From the NCBI GenBank assembly GCA_033816765.1, contig CM066287.1, positions 5,208,001 through 5,272,000 of the forward strand: a stretch of 64,000 bases of DNA, in the 5' to 3' direction. Of this stretch, positions 9,640-21,390 are shown piece by piece. Both the position numbers and the translations under genes were made by a program. Below the pieces are notes generated by a model. It worked only from the letters and a program-made list of their open reading frames with translations, ran no database searches and was not told the DNA's origin. The DNA comes from Nothopassalora personata (Eukaryota > Ascomycota > Dothideomycetes > Mycosphaerellales > Mycosphaerellaceae). Numbering within the stretch: position 1 is the first letter of the stretch; the number at the start of each line of letters is the position of its first letter.

Positions 9640-11922
9640 GATTGCGATGGAAAGTGTGTTGTGGATTGTAAGAGGAAGACGGCGTTCGAGCTGCACCTAT
9701 ATCTTGTTGATGCAGCAGAGCCGCAATCGTGATGCCTTAGAGTGCCCTGGCCCATCAGTGATCGTCAGGTACAACCCCCAAGATGGTGCATTATCCACTT
9801 TTCGCCTCTCGCTTCGCAGCAAGTCAAAGCATCATGGCCTTAATCATGTCCCCGTAGGATCGCCGTCGCGGACGAGTCGACCGGTCATGATGACATGCTC
9901 TGCCATCGCACGATACAAGTGAAAGCGGTCCACCTCCATAGCACAGCCTCTGACAAAACAAGTGACACCAAGCTAGTCGATACTAGAGAAGACCACCACA
10001 GTTGCGACTCTTTTATACTAGACATCTCTCGCGCATTAATTGCTATAAACAAGTAGGAGTCAAGCGTTCGACTATCGCGCGCTCTACGAAAAGCTTTAGT
10101 GCCACTTTTGGACTTTGTTGTTGAAGTCCGTATCTAGCCCTACCGCAGTTTGTCAAGGAAATTCGTTGTCACTTATTTTGTCAGGGCTTGTGGTAGGCGG
10201 CTTTACCCGCTCTTTCTTAAATCTCGTCGCGTGTTGCATACGGCAAGAAATGATGAACGAGTGGGTCGATTCGCTCTCCGAAAGGTTTGCCAAATTATCG
10301 AGGCTAACGGACAGCTTATAGCGTACAGAAAAAATGGCCATACGCCCCGCCAAAGTGTCTGAAATGTGTCTTGCTTGATTGTTCAAAGCAGGCTTGAAGG
10401 TATGCCAAGCACTGGAGGTAGGCCGCTCTTAATCCGCGGTACCTCTAGGAGTAGCCGACTCGGAACAGCTGCCGAGCGCGCCGGCATTGAACGAAGGCGT
10501 CGCGTGCCGTAAAGTCTATGGGCAGCTCACGACAAATTTTGATTAGCCCTCTAGCACTCCAAATGCGCTCGCCCGCCCGGCGAGGGCTAACAGCATCTAT
10601 GTTTCCTGTAGTCGAAGGATACTAGGGATGGACGCACAGTAGGAGGGACCCCGAAGGCAGGGTGGATCTCGTGTGAGGGCCCAATTGCAGCGGAGGGCTG
10701 GGGGCTGGGTATTCCCCATTTGATTTGATGAGAATATGAGCTGTCCGTAGACGAAATCGCGAGCTGCCCATATTACGTCGCGTGCTTCGTGCTGCATCTC
10801 ATTGTTCCACGTGGTACAGCCCCAAGCAATAATCATACAGCCCCTGTCATTTCACTATCCTCTATCGGGAAGATGTTCCGCTGCTTGGCGTAGCTCACCA
10901 TGCTTCGCAGCGCTCTCGCATAGACTAACAGATTCGCGAGATATCACTGCTTGACAGCTAGGATAGCGTAAATGCAGGGGTTTATGATCATTGCTTGGGG
11001 CTGTATGTAGAAGGGACGCTCGCATCCACCTGTCCACACCCAGGCATTCATGACGCACCACACCGCATTATACAGTCAACCATCTAAAGACGCCTATCAA
11101 ATTACTACCGGTTGAGTTTCAAGGCCTTGATAGTACAGCCGAGCGCACTATCAACCCCTACAAGACCGTGGTCCGCAATCAATGTTATGAATTTCAGTAT
11201 CCGGTGGATTGCGGTCGGGTCCAGGGTGGTACTTCAATCGCCGCCCACCGTTTCGGAAGCACCGCCGCTCGCTTTGTGCTCCAAGGATCCACAGCATACA
11301 CAGAAGGCCCAGGTCACTTGATCAGAAGCTCACGCGGCTCCCTTTCACAATGAGGCGGTGATTCCCCATTGCGGGTCGTGAATGATCTTTCAAACAGGTC
11401 GAATCCACCAACGTATCTCAAAGCCGTGTCATCGGCCCTCTCGCCGGCGGTGCCAGCTCATTAGACTGCCGAGGGTTTCATGTACGCGCGCGTCACAACT
11501 TCAGCGCACAATCCCTGCGGCGATATGCAACTGCCTCCACAAAGACTGTGTCACAACGCGCTCGCTCACTCGAATATGTCATTTCACCTCGAAGACGCTT
11601 CAGGTGTGAGAAGCATGTACGTAGGCTGCTCATTGCATGCCTTGACCTGCCCAAATCTAATGTACAGCACTACCACAACAGCTCCAGTTGTTCTGTGTCA
11701 TTGTCAGAAGCAAAACTTCTCGGCACGACTTTTCGAACTCCGTCTCGCCCAACAAGCAACCCTTGGTTTGATCGAATATGTGCGCCAAAACGTCCATTGC
11801 TGCCCACCAGAAAACCATCTCGACCGTGAACCAACCACCAAGAACCCCTCTTGGAAAAGCAGTATAGCACGAGACCGCAACCCGTCCCGGTCCCTTCGAA
11901 TTCCCCGCCCGTTCCATGGTCA
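9640..11922. other. 2.3 kb stretch without a recognisable gene
   Basis: The longest frames are under 100 codons except overlaps of the small gene to the right. Two minus-strand frames (10597-10836 and 10855-11061) and one plus-strand frame ending near 11353 look mildly protein-like but have no recognised domain. Base composition is ordinary for the window, unlike the repeat island further right. It could be old, degraded insertions or a long regulatory region. No tRNA was seen. Confidence 0.4.
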
Positions 11923-12211
11923 TTACAGGACCTCTGTACCGCACTGCGAGCATCGCTTGCCGGGAATGACCCAGATGGTCTGCCCGCGTCTCAGACAGTT
12001 CGGACAGCGTTTGCCAGGGACCTGCATGGACTGTTAGTGTCGAGCAAGAAGGGAAGATGCCGGCGTCACTTACTGGCATCTTTGAGCGTATGGGTAAGCT
12101 CTCGCCGAATGGATGGTGATGTTCTTCCATTTCTGTTGGAGCGTGGAGAGTTGGTAGCTGTTCGATCTGAAGTCGTTGAAGCATCTCGTAGCGTTGTTGA
12201 TTGTACGACAT
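11923..12211 (-). CDS. Small zinc-ribbon-like protein, two exons, 78 residues
   Basis: Exon 1 12074-12211, ATG at 12211 (MSYNQQRYEMLQRLQIEQL). Intron 12022-12073 is 52 bp with GTAAGT donor, CTAAC branch site and GCAG acceptor. Exon 2 11923-12021 ends in TAA. The N-terminal half is polar and Gln/His rich. The C-terminal half is PGKRCPNC, then a 14-residue spacer, then PGKRCSQCGTEVL. This is a duplicated PGKRCxxC motif that would supply four cysteines for one zinc. It is not a family I can name; nucleic-acid or protein binding is possible. The clean splice signals and motif make it more than a chance frame. Confidence 0.65.
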
Positions 12212-12943
12212 GGTGTTGAGGTGTTGAGGTGTTGTGATTTGGGTTGAGTGCAAGAGGTGAGGTTGGGATTGAGGAGGATTAGGTCCGTTGGTATGACTTG
12301 ATTGAGCGAGTGGCGGCGGAAGCGACTGGAGTGTGTCTGTAGCTTCAGGATCAACAGGAGCAGCAGAGCAGTTTATATGTACTCTGACTTCGGACTGTGC
12401 GCACTTAAATTACCGGGCATTGGCTCGCTCCACGATGATGCTACTGCTGTTGTGCTCTGGGGTGAGTAGCAGGGTCAGCAAGCTAGTATGTTGTGACTTC
12501 AACCTCGGCGTTAGGATGAGTTCGTCCTCGAGACCGCTACCTGGTTCGGGACTTCGGTAGGGTGTTACACTAGCACGAATGGCATGCGGTAGAGAGCATC
12601 TACATTTGTCACTGCACTTGGCCGCTATTCGAACATGATCAAAAGAGTGCATGGGGTGGTGGTGGGCTTCATCATGTTAGAATGGCTTTAGCAACATTGA
12701 CCCTGCTTCTGCAAATAGTGCCCAAAATCAAACTCAATGCGTATGAACGGGATTTGACAGCGGACAAGACAACGGCGCTGCAGTCTGCCGGAACAGTATC
12801 AGTGGTAACTGCATATACTGCGTTGTCGCATTTCGTGCTGTCACGCCAGCGCCACGTTCTTCAGTCCAATATTCGTCCAATATCGTGCCTAACATTATCG
12901 TCGTTAGCAAAGCTATAGCTTCTTAATGACAGCAGTTCTTAAC
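12212..12943. other. Gene-free margin of the repeat island
   Basis: Upstream side of the small zinc-ribbon gene. It has normal GC and normal CpA/TpG content up to about 12,940, then passes abruptly into AT-rich sequence. No domain-bearing frame was seen. Confidence 0.4.
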
Positions 12944-14413
12944 GCTAATATCACCTAGGATGTTAACTTGTATTCTCTAACTAATCTTATATCTAATATT
13001 AGATTAGCGAGGTTTAATAGTATTTAGTCTTCTATACCTTATAAATATATTAAGATTTAAGACATTACTAGTACTATAGTCATATTATAATAATAGATAT
13101 AAGTAGGCGACTGTTAATACTGTCTATAGGTGTATAAAAAGAGCTATAATAACATTTTTGATATAGATAAGTATAGAAGCAAGTATAGTAAGTTTAATAC
13201 TAAAGTGTTAATATATAAAGACCTAACTCTAGAGCTCTTCTTTTATATTCTAGAGTTTATGAAAGTATTGATTTTAATTATATACTACTACTCTATAGAT
13301 AATTTATATTTACTACTAGCTATTAATAAACTTATATAAGATAGTAATTATTTAGATAAGCTTTATGTAAAGAGAAAAATATAAGAGAAGCCTCTAACTA
13401 GCTCTTATAAATAATTTATAGCTATATCTAGCTTAGTAAGCTATAATATGTATATACCTTATTATATATAATATGTTAATAATAAAAGATAAAAATTAGT
13501 TTATCTATAATTAGTAGATTATAAGTATACTATATAGTATGTTATAATACTCTCTAATAAGGAATAGAAATTCTAGTATACTTCTTTATATCTTATGTCT
13601 ATACTTACATATACTAAGTATATATTTAATGATATTATATAGTAAGAGATAGTATATCTTATTTATACTCTATATATAAGGGCGGTCTATAGCTAACTCT
13701 TATATATAATATATAGTTCTATCTTAATTAGTAAGCCGTACGTAATATGTAAATGTATATAAAGCAACGTATAACGTGTCTATAAGAGAAGGAAGAATTA
13801 TTTTATATATAACTAATAGATTATAGGCGTACTATATATTATAATATTCCTTTATATTATAACTTAAAAAGAGTCTTATATTACTTCTTTAGATAGTATA
13901 GTACTATTTATAAGGTATTCTAAACTATATATTACGCTAATATAGGTAGTAATAATATCTATTAAGCTAAACTAATCTTAGCTAATATTTAGTTAGATAT
14001 CTATTATTTTTATTTCTAGTAAATATTAAATATCTTTACTAGGCTTAGCTTCTAGCTATTTTAAGAAGGTAAAATTACGCGCAATTACGTAAATACTAGT
14101 GTATACTGCGTAGCTGACGCTAGCGTATAGTTTAGGCTATCTTAAGAAATAGTACTAGACTTTAGATTATTATATAGTATGTATAGTAGATTACTATATT
14201 AAACAGTATTAGTAAGAAAGTTTTTCTTCTTAGAAGTCTTATATCTATAGTTACTAATAGCGTTATTTATTAACTATCTATAATTAGTATATTCTAATAC
14301 TTAGATAGTATATAGATAAGGTAATAATACTTATTAACTACTACTAAAAATTATATATTAGATTACTCTTTATATTATAATATTACTACTATATTTTAAC
14401 TAATATATAGACT
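12944..14413. repeat. AT-rich RIP-mutated repeat DNA, left of the LTR element
   Basis: Very AT-rich, nearly lacking CpA and TpG, made of TATA/TTAGTA-like words, with no long frame except a 69-codon AT-rich one. This is the look of old repeats altered by RIP. It is probably one half of an older repeat split by the LTR element, the other half being 21,391-22,094. What the older repeat was cannot be read. Confidence 0.7.
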
Positions 14414-14418
14414 ACTAG
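14414..14418. repeat. Target-site duplication, left copy (ACTAG)
   Basis: Five bases ACTAG directly before the left LTR are repeated directly after the right LTR at 21386-21390. This is the 5-bp length usual for Ty3/Gypsy integrases. Confidence 0.85.
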
Positions 14419-14616
14419 TATAAGGACCGTTAGGTTATAAGGGAATGTCGTAATATAGAGCACGCCTACAATCTTCTAATCGTAGATAAACTAAAGCTTA
14501 CTTTCTTCTATAGACGCTATACGCGTCTCCTAGTGTACGTATGCGCGTTACGTGCGGCATGCTAAGCCGGGCATAGCCGTATTATATATAAGGGTTAGCT
14601 ATAGGCTGTCCTTATA
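14419..14616 (-). repeat. 3' LTR (left copy)
   Basis: 198 bp, aligned without gaps to 21188-21385. I count about 13 differences, ten of them transitions, fitting RIP acting separately on each copy. Ends TATAAGG and CCTTATA are inverted repeats. Confidence 0.93.
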
Positions 14617-14619
14617 ACT

Positions 14620-14631
14620 ACCTCCCCTTCT
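14620..14631 (-). other. Polypurine tract of the LTR element
   Basis: On the minus strand this reads AGAAGGGGAGGT, a purine run four bases (AGTA side) before the left LTR. This is where plus-strand priming occurs in LTR retrotransposons, and it fixes the element's orientation as minus. Confidence 0.7.
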
Positions 14632-15026
14632 AGGACGAGCTACCCTTAGCTCGCGGCTTTAGGAGGTTTCTATATAAGTAATCTATCTACTTCTCGTAGA
14701 TTCCGTTACTATACGACTCGCCTACGGGTCTCGTACGTATCGTTATCGGGGTATAGGTAGTGAAGTTATAGTTGCTAGGTTTACTAACTCGAGGGTTTAA
14801 GAAGTGTACCCTCTTCCCCTTTTCCTTCTTTTTTTTCTTCGTACTACGTTCCTATAGCGTACCGTACCCGCACTACTAGAGATCTACTAGCTCCTCGCTA
14901 GCGACTACTAAGCGACCCGCTAGTACTACTATAGCTTTAGACGAAGCTATTTAAGATTAACTACGCTAGGAGGCCCTTATAGGGGGCCTATTAGTACTAC
15001 TAACACTATTACTAGCACTACTATAG

Positions 15027-15907
15027 ATGTCTAGCGCGCTTAGCGTACTAGATACGCTAGCGAAGCGTAAGTTTAGCATATTAGGGCTGTAGACCCCTAA
15101 GTTATTACTAACTAAGCATCTAGGTATAGACATTAAGATATATATATATATATAGTATCTCCTATACTTCGTAACTAGTAAGTATTCGCTACGCTCTTCG
15201 CTTACGATACGCTTACTAATAGTATAGTAGATAAGTAGGATAGGTATAATAGTGTTACTACCGGCGAGTTACTTAAGAAGTATAGGCGCTATAGGGATAA
15301 TAGGCACCTATACGTTAGTAATACTAGCGTCGCTATCGCGTAGATAGTAGCTCGCCTACGTACCGCCCGCGCCTAGCACGATAAGCTTATCTAGGGGCTT
15401 AGTAACCCTATTACTAAGTAGGAGTAGGATGCTCTAGACTAGTAGTATAAGCTCTACGCCTAGCTAGGCGAGTAGATCTTAGAGGTAAGCGCTACGCCTC
15501 GCTAGCGCTCCCTACGCTCGCCGCGTACGGCATACTATTACTCCCTATATAAATCGGCTAACCTCCTCATAGGCTAAGAGGTAGTTTAGTACCTATAAGA
15601 ATAAGCGCTTAGGCGACACTCGCGTACGCTTCGCCGGCGCCTCTACTACTACTACCCCTACCTCCGCCTCCGCTACTACGTCCGTAGTTCTATAGTAGGA
15701 GTAGAATAGGGCCTTTAATAGGCTCTCCGACCTCGGCCGTACTATAAGTAATACGCGTATCGTATACGTGTCCTATACTAACTGTAGTTATAGTTCTTAT
15801 AGGCTAGAAATATTGATACTACCGCCGTAGATAGGGCGTTCCTACCACCTACTCTACGCGGTAAGTTTAATAAGGGTAATAATAATAAGGAGGATAATAA
15901 CGAGTAA
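15027..15907 (+). pseudogene. Antisense accessory gene of the retrotransposon, intron-containing, function unknown
   Basis: Plus strand, opposite to gag-pol, between the chromodomain end and the 3' LTR. A spliced model keeps frame throughout: exon 1 15027-15177 (ATG, MSSALSVLDTLAKRK), intron 15178-15227 (GTAAGT, CTTACTAAT branch, TATAG), exon 2 15228-15484, intron 15485-15572 (GTAAGC, GCTAAC, CATAG), exon 3 15573-15761, a less certain intron 15762-15802 (ACTAAC branch), exon 4 15803-15907 ending GKFNKGNNNKEDNNE and TAA. The total is 234 codons. Remaining in-frame stops are all TAG where CAG (Gln) would fit, as expected of RIP. The middle part is Gln/Leu/Lys rich and may form a coiled coil. 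The family is unrecognised. Confidence 0.55.
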
Positions 15908-16269
15908 TCGCGCGTTCCGCGTATACTAGCCGCCTACTACGCGCCTATCTTCTATCTACGTAGCGCCGTAGCGCGCCTATAAAAGTTTATTTTAAATAAA
16001 TAATCTTCTCTCTACTCTTCTTTCTCCTTACCTCCCTCTCTAATGTTATTACTATCGGGGGTGTTTACTTAACTAAGTAAGCGAGCCTTTTAGTTAGATA
16101 GAGTATACTAAGAGTTAGTATCTTATATATAGGTTGTAGCTAATGTTACTATTAGGGATAGAGGCTAGTATTAATGTAGATACTGTCGGATAGGCCTCCT
16201 CCCCGTATTATTAGTAAAAAGAGGAGGATATATCTAAAGGGTAAGGTCCTTATATCTAGCTACTAAAGG

Positions 16270-19200
16270 ATTAAGGCCTAAATGTATAATCTATACTCTT
16301 CCTTCGGCGCCTTATACAGCCTTCGTAGACACCTTATATTCGACTACTATACGCGTAGCCTTCGCGGATCCTTCCGCCGGCTTATACCGTCTTTACTAAC
16401 GCCTTATATTCGGCTACTATACGCGTAGTATTTGCGAGTCCTTATACTAGCTCCTAGCTATTATATTCCTCTAGCTAGCCCTTCTATCGTACTAGGTACT
16501 ATACCTTACCCTTATACTTACGCTTTCCTAGTACTACCTCTACTTTATATTTCCCGTCCTTATTAGCGAGGGGTATAGTACCTCCATCCTTCTCGCTACC
16601 CGCGTACGGCTCGAGGAGGGATATATAGAATATATTATAAATTCTTAAGTCGGCTAGTAGTACTAGGCGGTATGCCTACGAACCGATAGCGTCGATAATG
16701 CGGTACGGTCTAATAAACTTCGGACCTATCTTCTTCTTCGGTAATGCTAACCTTAGGTTCTTTATAGATAATAAGACTATGTTGCCTACGCGATAGCTCT
16801 TAGCCTTATAAGTCTTATTATAGTAGCGAGTCTAATCGGCTGCTACGATTTCCTAACGCTTCGTAAGCGTAGCGCGCATCTCTCGTATACGGTTAACTAA
16901 GTCTACCGCTACTAGTACCTCCCCTTCCCGGATCTCGCCTCGAGATCCTATAGGTGTTAGGGCAATCTTAGGTCTCTAACTATACGCTATTTTGAATAGG
17001 CTTATACGTAGCGTAGGGTGGACGCTATTATTATATATAAATTTAGTAATAGCTAGCTACTTAGCCTACTCTATCTAGTTCTCGCTATAGTAATAACGAA
17101 GGTACTATTCTAAGGTTTAGTTTACCCTTTTAGTCTAACCGTTAGTCTAAGGGTAAAAGGCTATAGATAGCTTACGCTTTACCTACGCCTCGAAGTAGAA
17201 GTTACTCTAGAACTTACCCGTAAATACTAACCCGCGATTACTTACTATACCCGCTAGGATACTATAATACCGTACGACCTCGTCTCGTAAGAGCCTCGTA
17301 AGCTCTACGACTATATATATCTTAGTCGTAGGAATATACAAGTTTATTTTAGAGTAGCGGTCGACGATTACTAGGATTATATTATATACGTATTCTCCTT
17401 ACTTACTTAGCGGTAGGTCCGTAATAAAATCTATAGTAATTTCTTACTATAGACCGTCTAGCCTAGGTAGTAGCTATAGCTCGCCGTAGGGTCGATAGCG
17501 CCTCGTCTTCGAGGTCTAATATACTTTATAGTTTCTAATATACTCCCTTATATCCTTACTAAGTGATTTCTACTAGTAATAACGTCGTAGTAGCTCTTTA
17601 GTCTTTACCTTACTAAAGTGCCCTACTAGTAGGTCGTTATAATACATATAGAGTAGCTATGCTCTTACTATATAATCTTCGGGTACTATAATCGTGTTCC
17701 TACGATAGACTAACCCGTCTTTTATATACTAGTCCTTAGCGTCCCCTTCGCTAGGCGCCTACAATAAGTATACGACGTACCTATCGTCTCTCCCCTATAC
17801 AATTTTTATTAGTAGTGTAAGTAGTTTACCTAGGCCGCCCTACATTATTATAGCGCACACTCTTACTAGTAGCGATCGGGTCCCCTACGGCTCGTAGGCT
17901 CCTACTGCTATTATCGTCGCCTTATTCTATATCTTCTCGTAGGTAGCGGTTACGCGCCTTACTATAGGCTCGTCCTCTCTTAATAGAGATTCCTTCTAGA
18001 AAGATAGCTTACTTTATAGCGTAGGAAGTAAGTTCGACGTCTACTACGCTACGCGTACGTAGTTACTACGTCGCGATAGCGTATCGGCTAGGTTACTCTT
18101 CCCCGGCCTATACTCTACTACGAAGTCGAAAGATTATAGTAACGTCGCCTATTAAGCTTACCTCCTATTTAGCTACTTTACTATTATAAAATCCTATAGA
18201 TTCGTATAGTCGACTAGTACCTAAACCGTATATAATACGCCTTTAAGATACGGTCGCTACTACTTAAATATCTCTACTACTACTAGTAGCTCCTAGTTAT
18301 AGGTCTTATAATTGCACTTAGTAGGTACTATCTTACGAGAATAGAAGGTAATTAGATACTACTTAGTCCTAAATAACTAAGAGATAATACCTATAATCGT
18401 AAAACCTAAGGTATCCGTTTTAACCCTCGTATATAACTAAGGATCGAAGTGCCTTAGGATAGGTGCTCCGAGGAACCTAGCTTTTAGCCGTTAGAACGCT
18501 TACTCCTCGTAAGCGGACTATATAAGAGGCCCTTACTTCTTACTATTCTTATACCCCTTAAGTAGGTCTATTAATAGCTTCGCGATCCTCGAGTACCCTT
18601 TAATAAAACACCTATAGAAGTTATAGAATCCTAGGAAGGATTAAACCTTATAAAAACTCGTAGGCGTAGGCTATTCCTCGATTACGGCTACCCTACTCCT
18701 ATCTATCGATACGCCTACGACGCTTACGATAAATCCTAGGAACTTAGTACTCTCCTAGAAGAAGCTATACTTCTTTAGGTTTATAAATAGGGTGAACTTT
18801 CGTAGCCTCTCTAGTACTACGCGTACGGCTCGTACGTACTCCTTACGCATTACGCTATAGATAAGGATATTATCTAGTTAGACTACGTAGATGTTATCTA
18901 CTAACCTAGTAAGGGCCTTATTAATATACCCCTAAAAGGTAGCTAGTATATTAGTTAATCTAAAAGGTATAACTAAGTACTCGTAGTAACCGTATCGCGT
19001 ACGAAACGTAGTCTTCTACTCGTCTCCTCGCTTAATAGGAATACGGTAGTAGGCATCCTATAGGTCGATTATAGTAAAGAGCCTTATACCCTATAGCCTA
19101 TCTAATATCTTACTAATTAGGGGTAGTAGGTATCGGTTCTTTACTATAATCTTATTTGGGTCTCTATAATCTATATAGAGCCTAAGAGTACTATTCTTCT

Positions 19201-21150
19201 TTAGTACAAATAGGATAGGCGTACATACCTCGCTTACGGATCGCCTAATCTACCCCTTTTCTATTACTTACGCAAGGTACTCCTTTAAGGCCTCTAGCTT
19301 AGTTAAGGACTAGTAGTATAGCGGCTTAAAAGGGGGTTTCTTTCCTTTAACGAGATCAATCGTATGCTTAACCCCGTCGGGCATCTTACGCTTCGCCTAC
19401 TTATTAGGTACGTATATATCTCGGAAGTCTACAAATTCTTTAGGCTACGAGGGGCCCTCTCCTTCGGATACTACTATAGTAATAACCTAAATACTTATCG
19501 TATAAACCTACTTTAAGCTCTCGAGATCCTTAAGGAACTCGCGTGCGTTACGCTACTAAATCGTAGGCGTCTCTATACCGTAGTACTACTAGTTATCCTT
19601 ATCGGCCTTTACTATCCGATTACGATGCCGCTAGGGTCTACCTAAAATAACTAACGGCCTACCTATAGGCGCTATATAGTAGATAGCGTCGCTTACGCGC
19701 TCTACTCCTATATCGTTAGCTAGTCGTACGCAAACCGTATAGGCGCCGTAGTAATGCCCCTAGTTCTACGCGTACGACTCTAGATTTAGAAGCTTTATAC
19801 TACTAATAGGCTATATCTAGTATCGGAGTATATACTCGTACGACACTAAGCTTAAATCTACACCGTTATCTAGAAGAAACGTAGCCTTGCGAAAGCCCTT
19901 ACTCGTCTCGACGGCGCCTCGTAAGTAACGCGCTAGACTCGCATCGACTTGCCTTAAGGGGTCTATATAGAAACTTGGACTTAGGAGCGACCCTTACCTA
20001 GTCCTCTACCTTTTCCCTATTTACTCTTCTTAGTTAAAGCCTCGATAGTTTCTAACCTACGAACCGCTTACGCGTTCCGGTCTTTCTACAGGTGTCTATT
20101 TCGGCACTCCGTCTTATAGTAACCCTTCCTACCGTAGCCGTAGTACTCTACTTTCGACTTCTAGCTAGTTAAAGACGAGCTACCGGCGTCTCGCTACTAA
20201 CTTATACCCGAGGCGCCCGGTACTTAACTTAACTTTTATTACTTTAGGTAATTAACCCGCTTATATACGCCTTTAGCTTTACGCTTACGACGTCTATACT
20301 ACCTATAGTCGTACCCTTCGCTACTACCTTAGCGCTCGGTACTTTCGATACGTAAGGCTAGGGCTACTAGCTCTTCTCTAGTCGTAGGGATATTATAGTA
20401 GTTAACGATAGCGGACCGTAAGCGAGGCGTAAGCTTTACTAGTAGGTACCGTACGCGTTACGCTTCCGAGTAGTTACCTAACTAGTCCTCTATAATATCT
20501 AGCTTAGTCGTAAACTATCGTACTATCTAGTTATCCTCCTATTTCGTAACCTCGTACTCTAATATAACGTTAAGTACGCAATTTATAGGATCGCTATATA
20601 TATCTTAATAGAACTCCTTAAAGTCCTAGTATATATACCCTATAAGGTTAACGGCGCTATAGTTAGTATACTATCGCTCGCTTACCTCTCCGCTAAGGTA
20701 TATAACCTTATATAGGACCTTTAATTCGTCTATCGCATATATAGTGCCTAAGATGGCGAAGATGAGTAAGAGCTCCTAAAGGAATACTCTTACCTTCCTT
20801 ATCAAATCCCCTCTAAAAGGCGTCGGCTCTTTTAGACGCGGTCGCGTCGTATACGCTACGGCCGCGCCTTGTACTATAATATTATCGTTAGTAGTTATAG
20901 AGATAGAGGTAGGGGTTATAGTAGGGAGGTAATCTTCTCTCCTCCCTCCTATACGCTCTAGAGGCGGTACGCTTATAGCGCGTAAGATCTCTAGCCGCTC
21001 GATCTCCCGCTATATCTCTTACTCTTTAATCTTAGCCCGTAAGGCCTCTCTTCTCGTAACTAAGGCTATACGACGCGTCTACTACTATGCTCTAGGGCTT
21101 AGGAGGGGCGTAGGCGACTCGCCGTCGTACGCGTCGCAATCGGGCTCTAT
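16270..21150 (-). pseudogene. Degenerate gag-pol of the Ty3/Gypsy chromovirus
   Basis: Minus-strand remnants, read with stops in place. The gag zinc knuckle is at about 20,100-20,150, spacing CX2CX4HX4C with two Cys and the His now Tyr. The protease active-site strand is at about 19,850-19,880 (LLDNGVDLSLVS). The RT box is at about 18,865-18,905 (stop-LDNILIYS, from the YLDD-type motif). The integrase HHCC region is at about 17,560-17,650 (DLLVGHFSKVKTKELLRR). The integrase core is at about 17,080-17,430 with the NRGLVFTGKF segment. A chromodomain is at about 16,395-16,555. Every change noted is C-to-T or G-to-A. The element cannot encode a protein. Gag and pol limits are approximate, and whether they were one frame cannot be judged. 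Confidence 0.85.
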
Positions 21151-21187
21151 ATCGTATATAGATTATAACGAGAGGAAGCCTTAGAAC

Positions 21188-21385
21188 TATAAGGACCGTT
21201 AGGTTATAAGGGAATCTCGTAATATATAGTACGCCTACAATCTTCTAATCGTAGATAAACTAAAGCTTACTTTCTTCTATAGACGCTATACGCGTCTCCT
21301 AGTATACGTATACGCGTTACGTGCGGCATACTAAGCCGGTTATAGCCGCATTACATGTAAGAGTTAGCTATAGGCTGCCCTTATA
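21188..21385 (-). repeat. 5' LTR (right copy)
   Basis: Second 198-bp LTR. The element is transcribed leftwards, so this copy would have held the promoter. It keeps slightly more CpA/TpG than the left copy (for example GCATTACATGT), so the two copies were mutated to different degrees. Confidence 0.93.
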
Positions 21386-21390
21386 ACTAG
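21386..21390. repeat. Target-site duplication, right copy (ACTAG)
   Basis: Matches the five bases left of the element exactly. Confidence 0.85.

Larger units (their letters stand above)
14419..21385 (-). mobile_element. Complete but RIP-inactivated Ty3/Gypsy chromovirus LTR retrotransposon
   Basis: The element is 6967 bp. It has 198-bp direct LTRs at both ends, each with inverted tips TATAAGG...CCTTATA, which are TGTAAGG...CCTTACA after C-to-T and G-to-A change. It has a 5-bp target duplication and, on the minus strand, a purine tract next to the left LTR, so the coding direction is minus and the left LTR is the 3' one. Internal remnants in order are gag zinc knuckle, protease, RT, integrase and chromodomain, which is the Ty3/Gypsy chromovirus order. 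All frames are broken by many stops, mostly TAG where Trp or Gln is expected. An extra plus-strand gene-like region lies at 15,027-15,907. I could not identify a primer-binding site. Confidence 0.92.

Noticed and set aside
13130..13339. 69-codon plus-strand frame in the AT-rich left repeat
   Set aside because: Made of Ile/Tyr/Leu/Lys codons as expected of AT-rich DNA; no domain.
21150..21187. Primer-binding site next to the 5' LTR
   Set aside because: The sequence after the LTR (minus strand GTTCTAAGGCTTCC) does not give a convincing match to a tRNA 3' end, even allowing for RIP.
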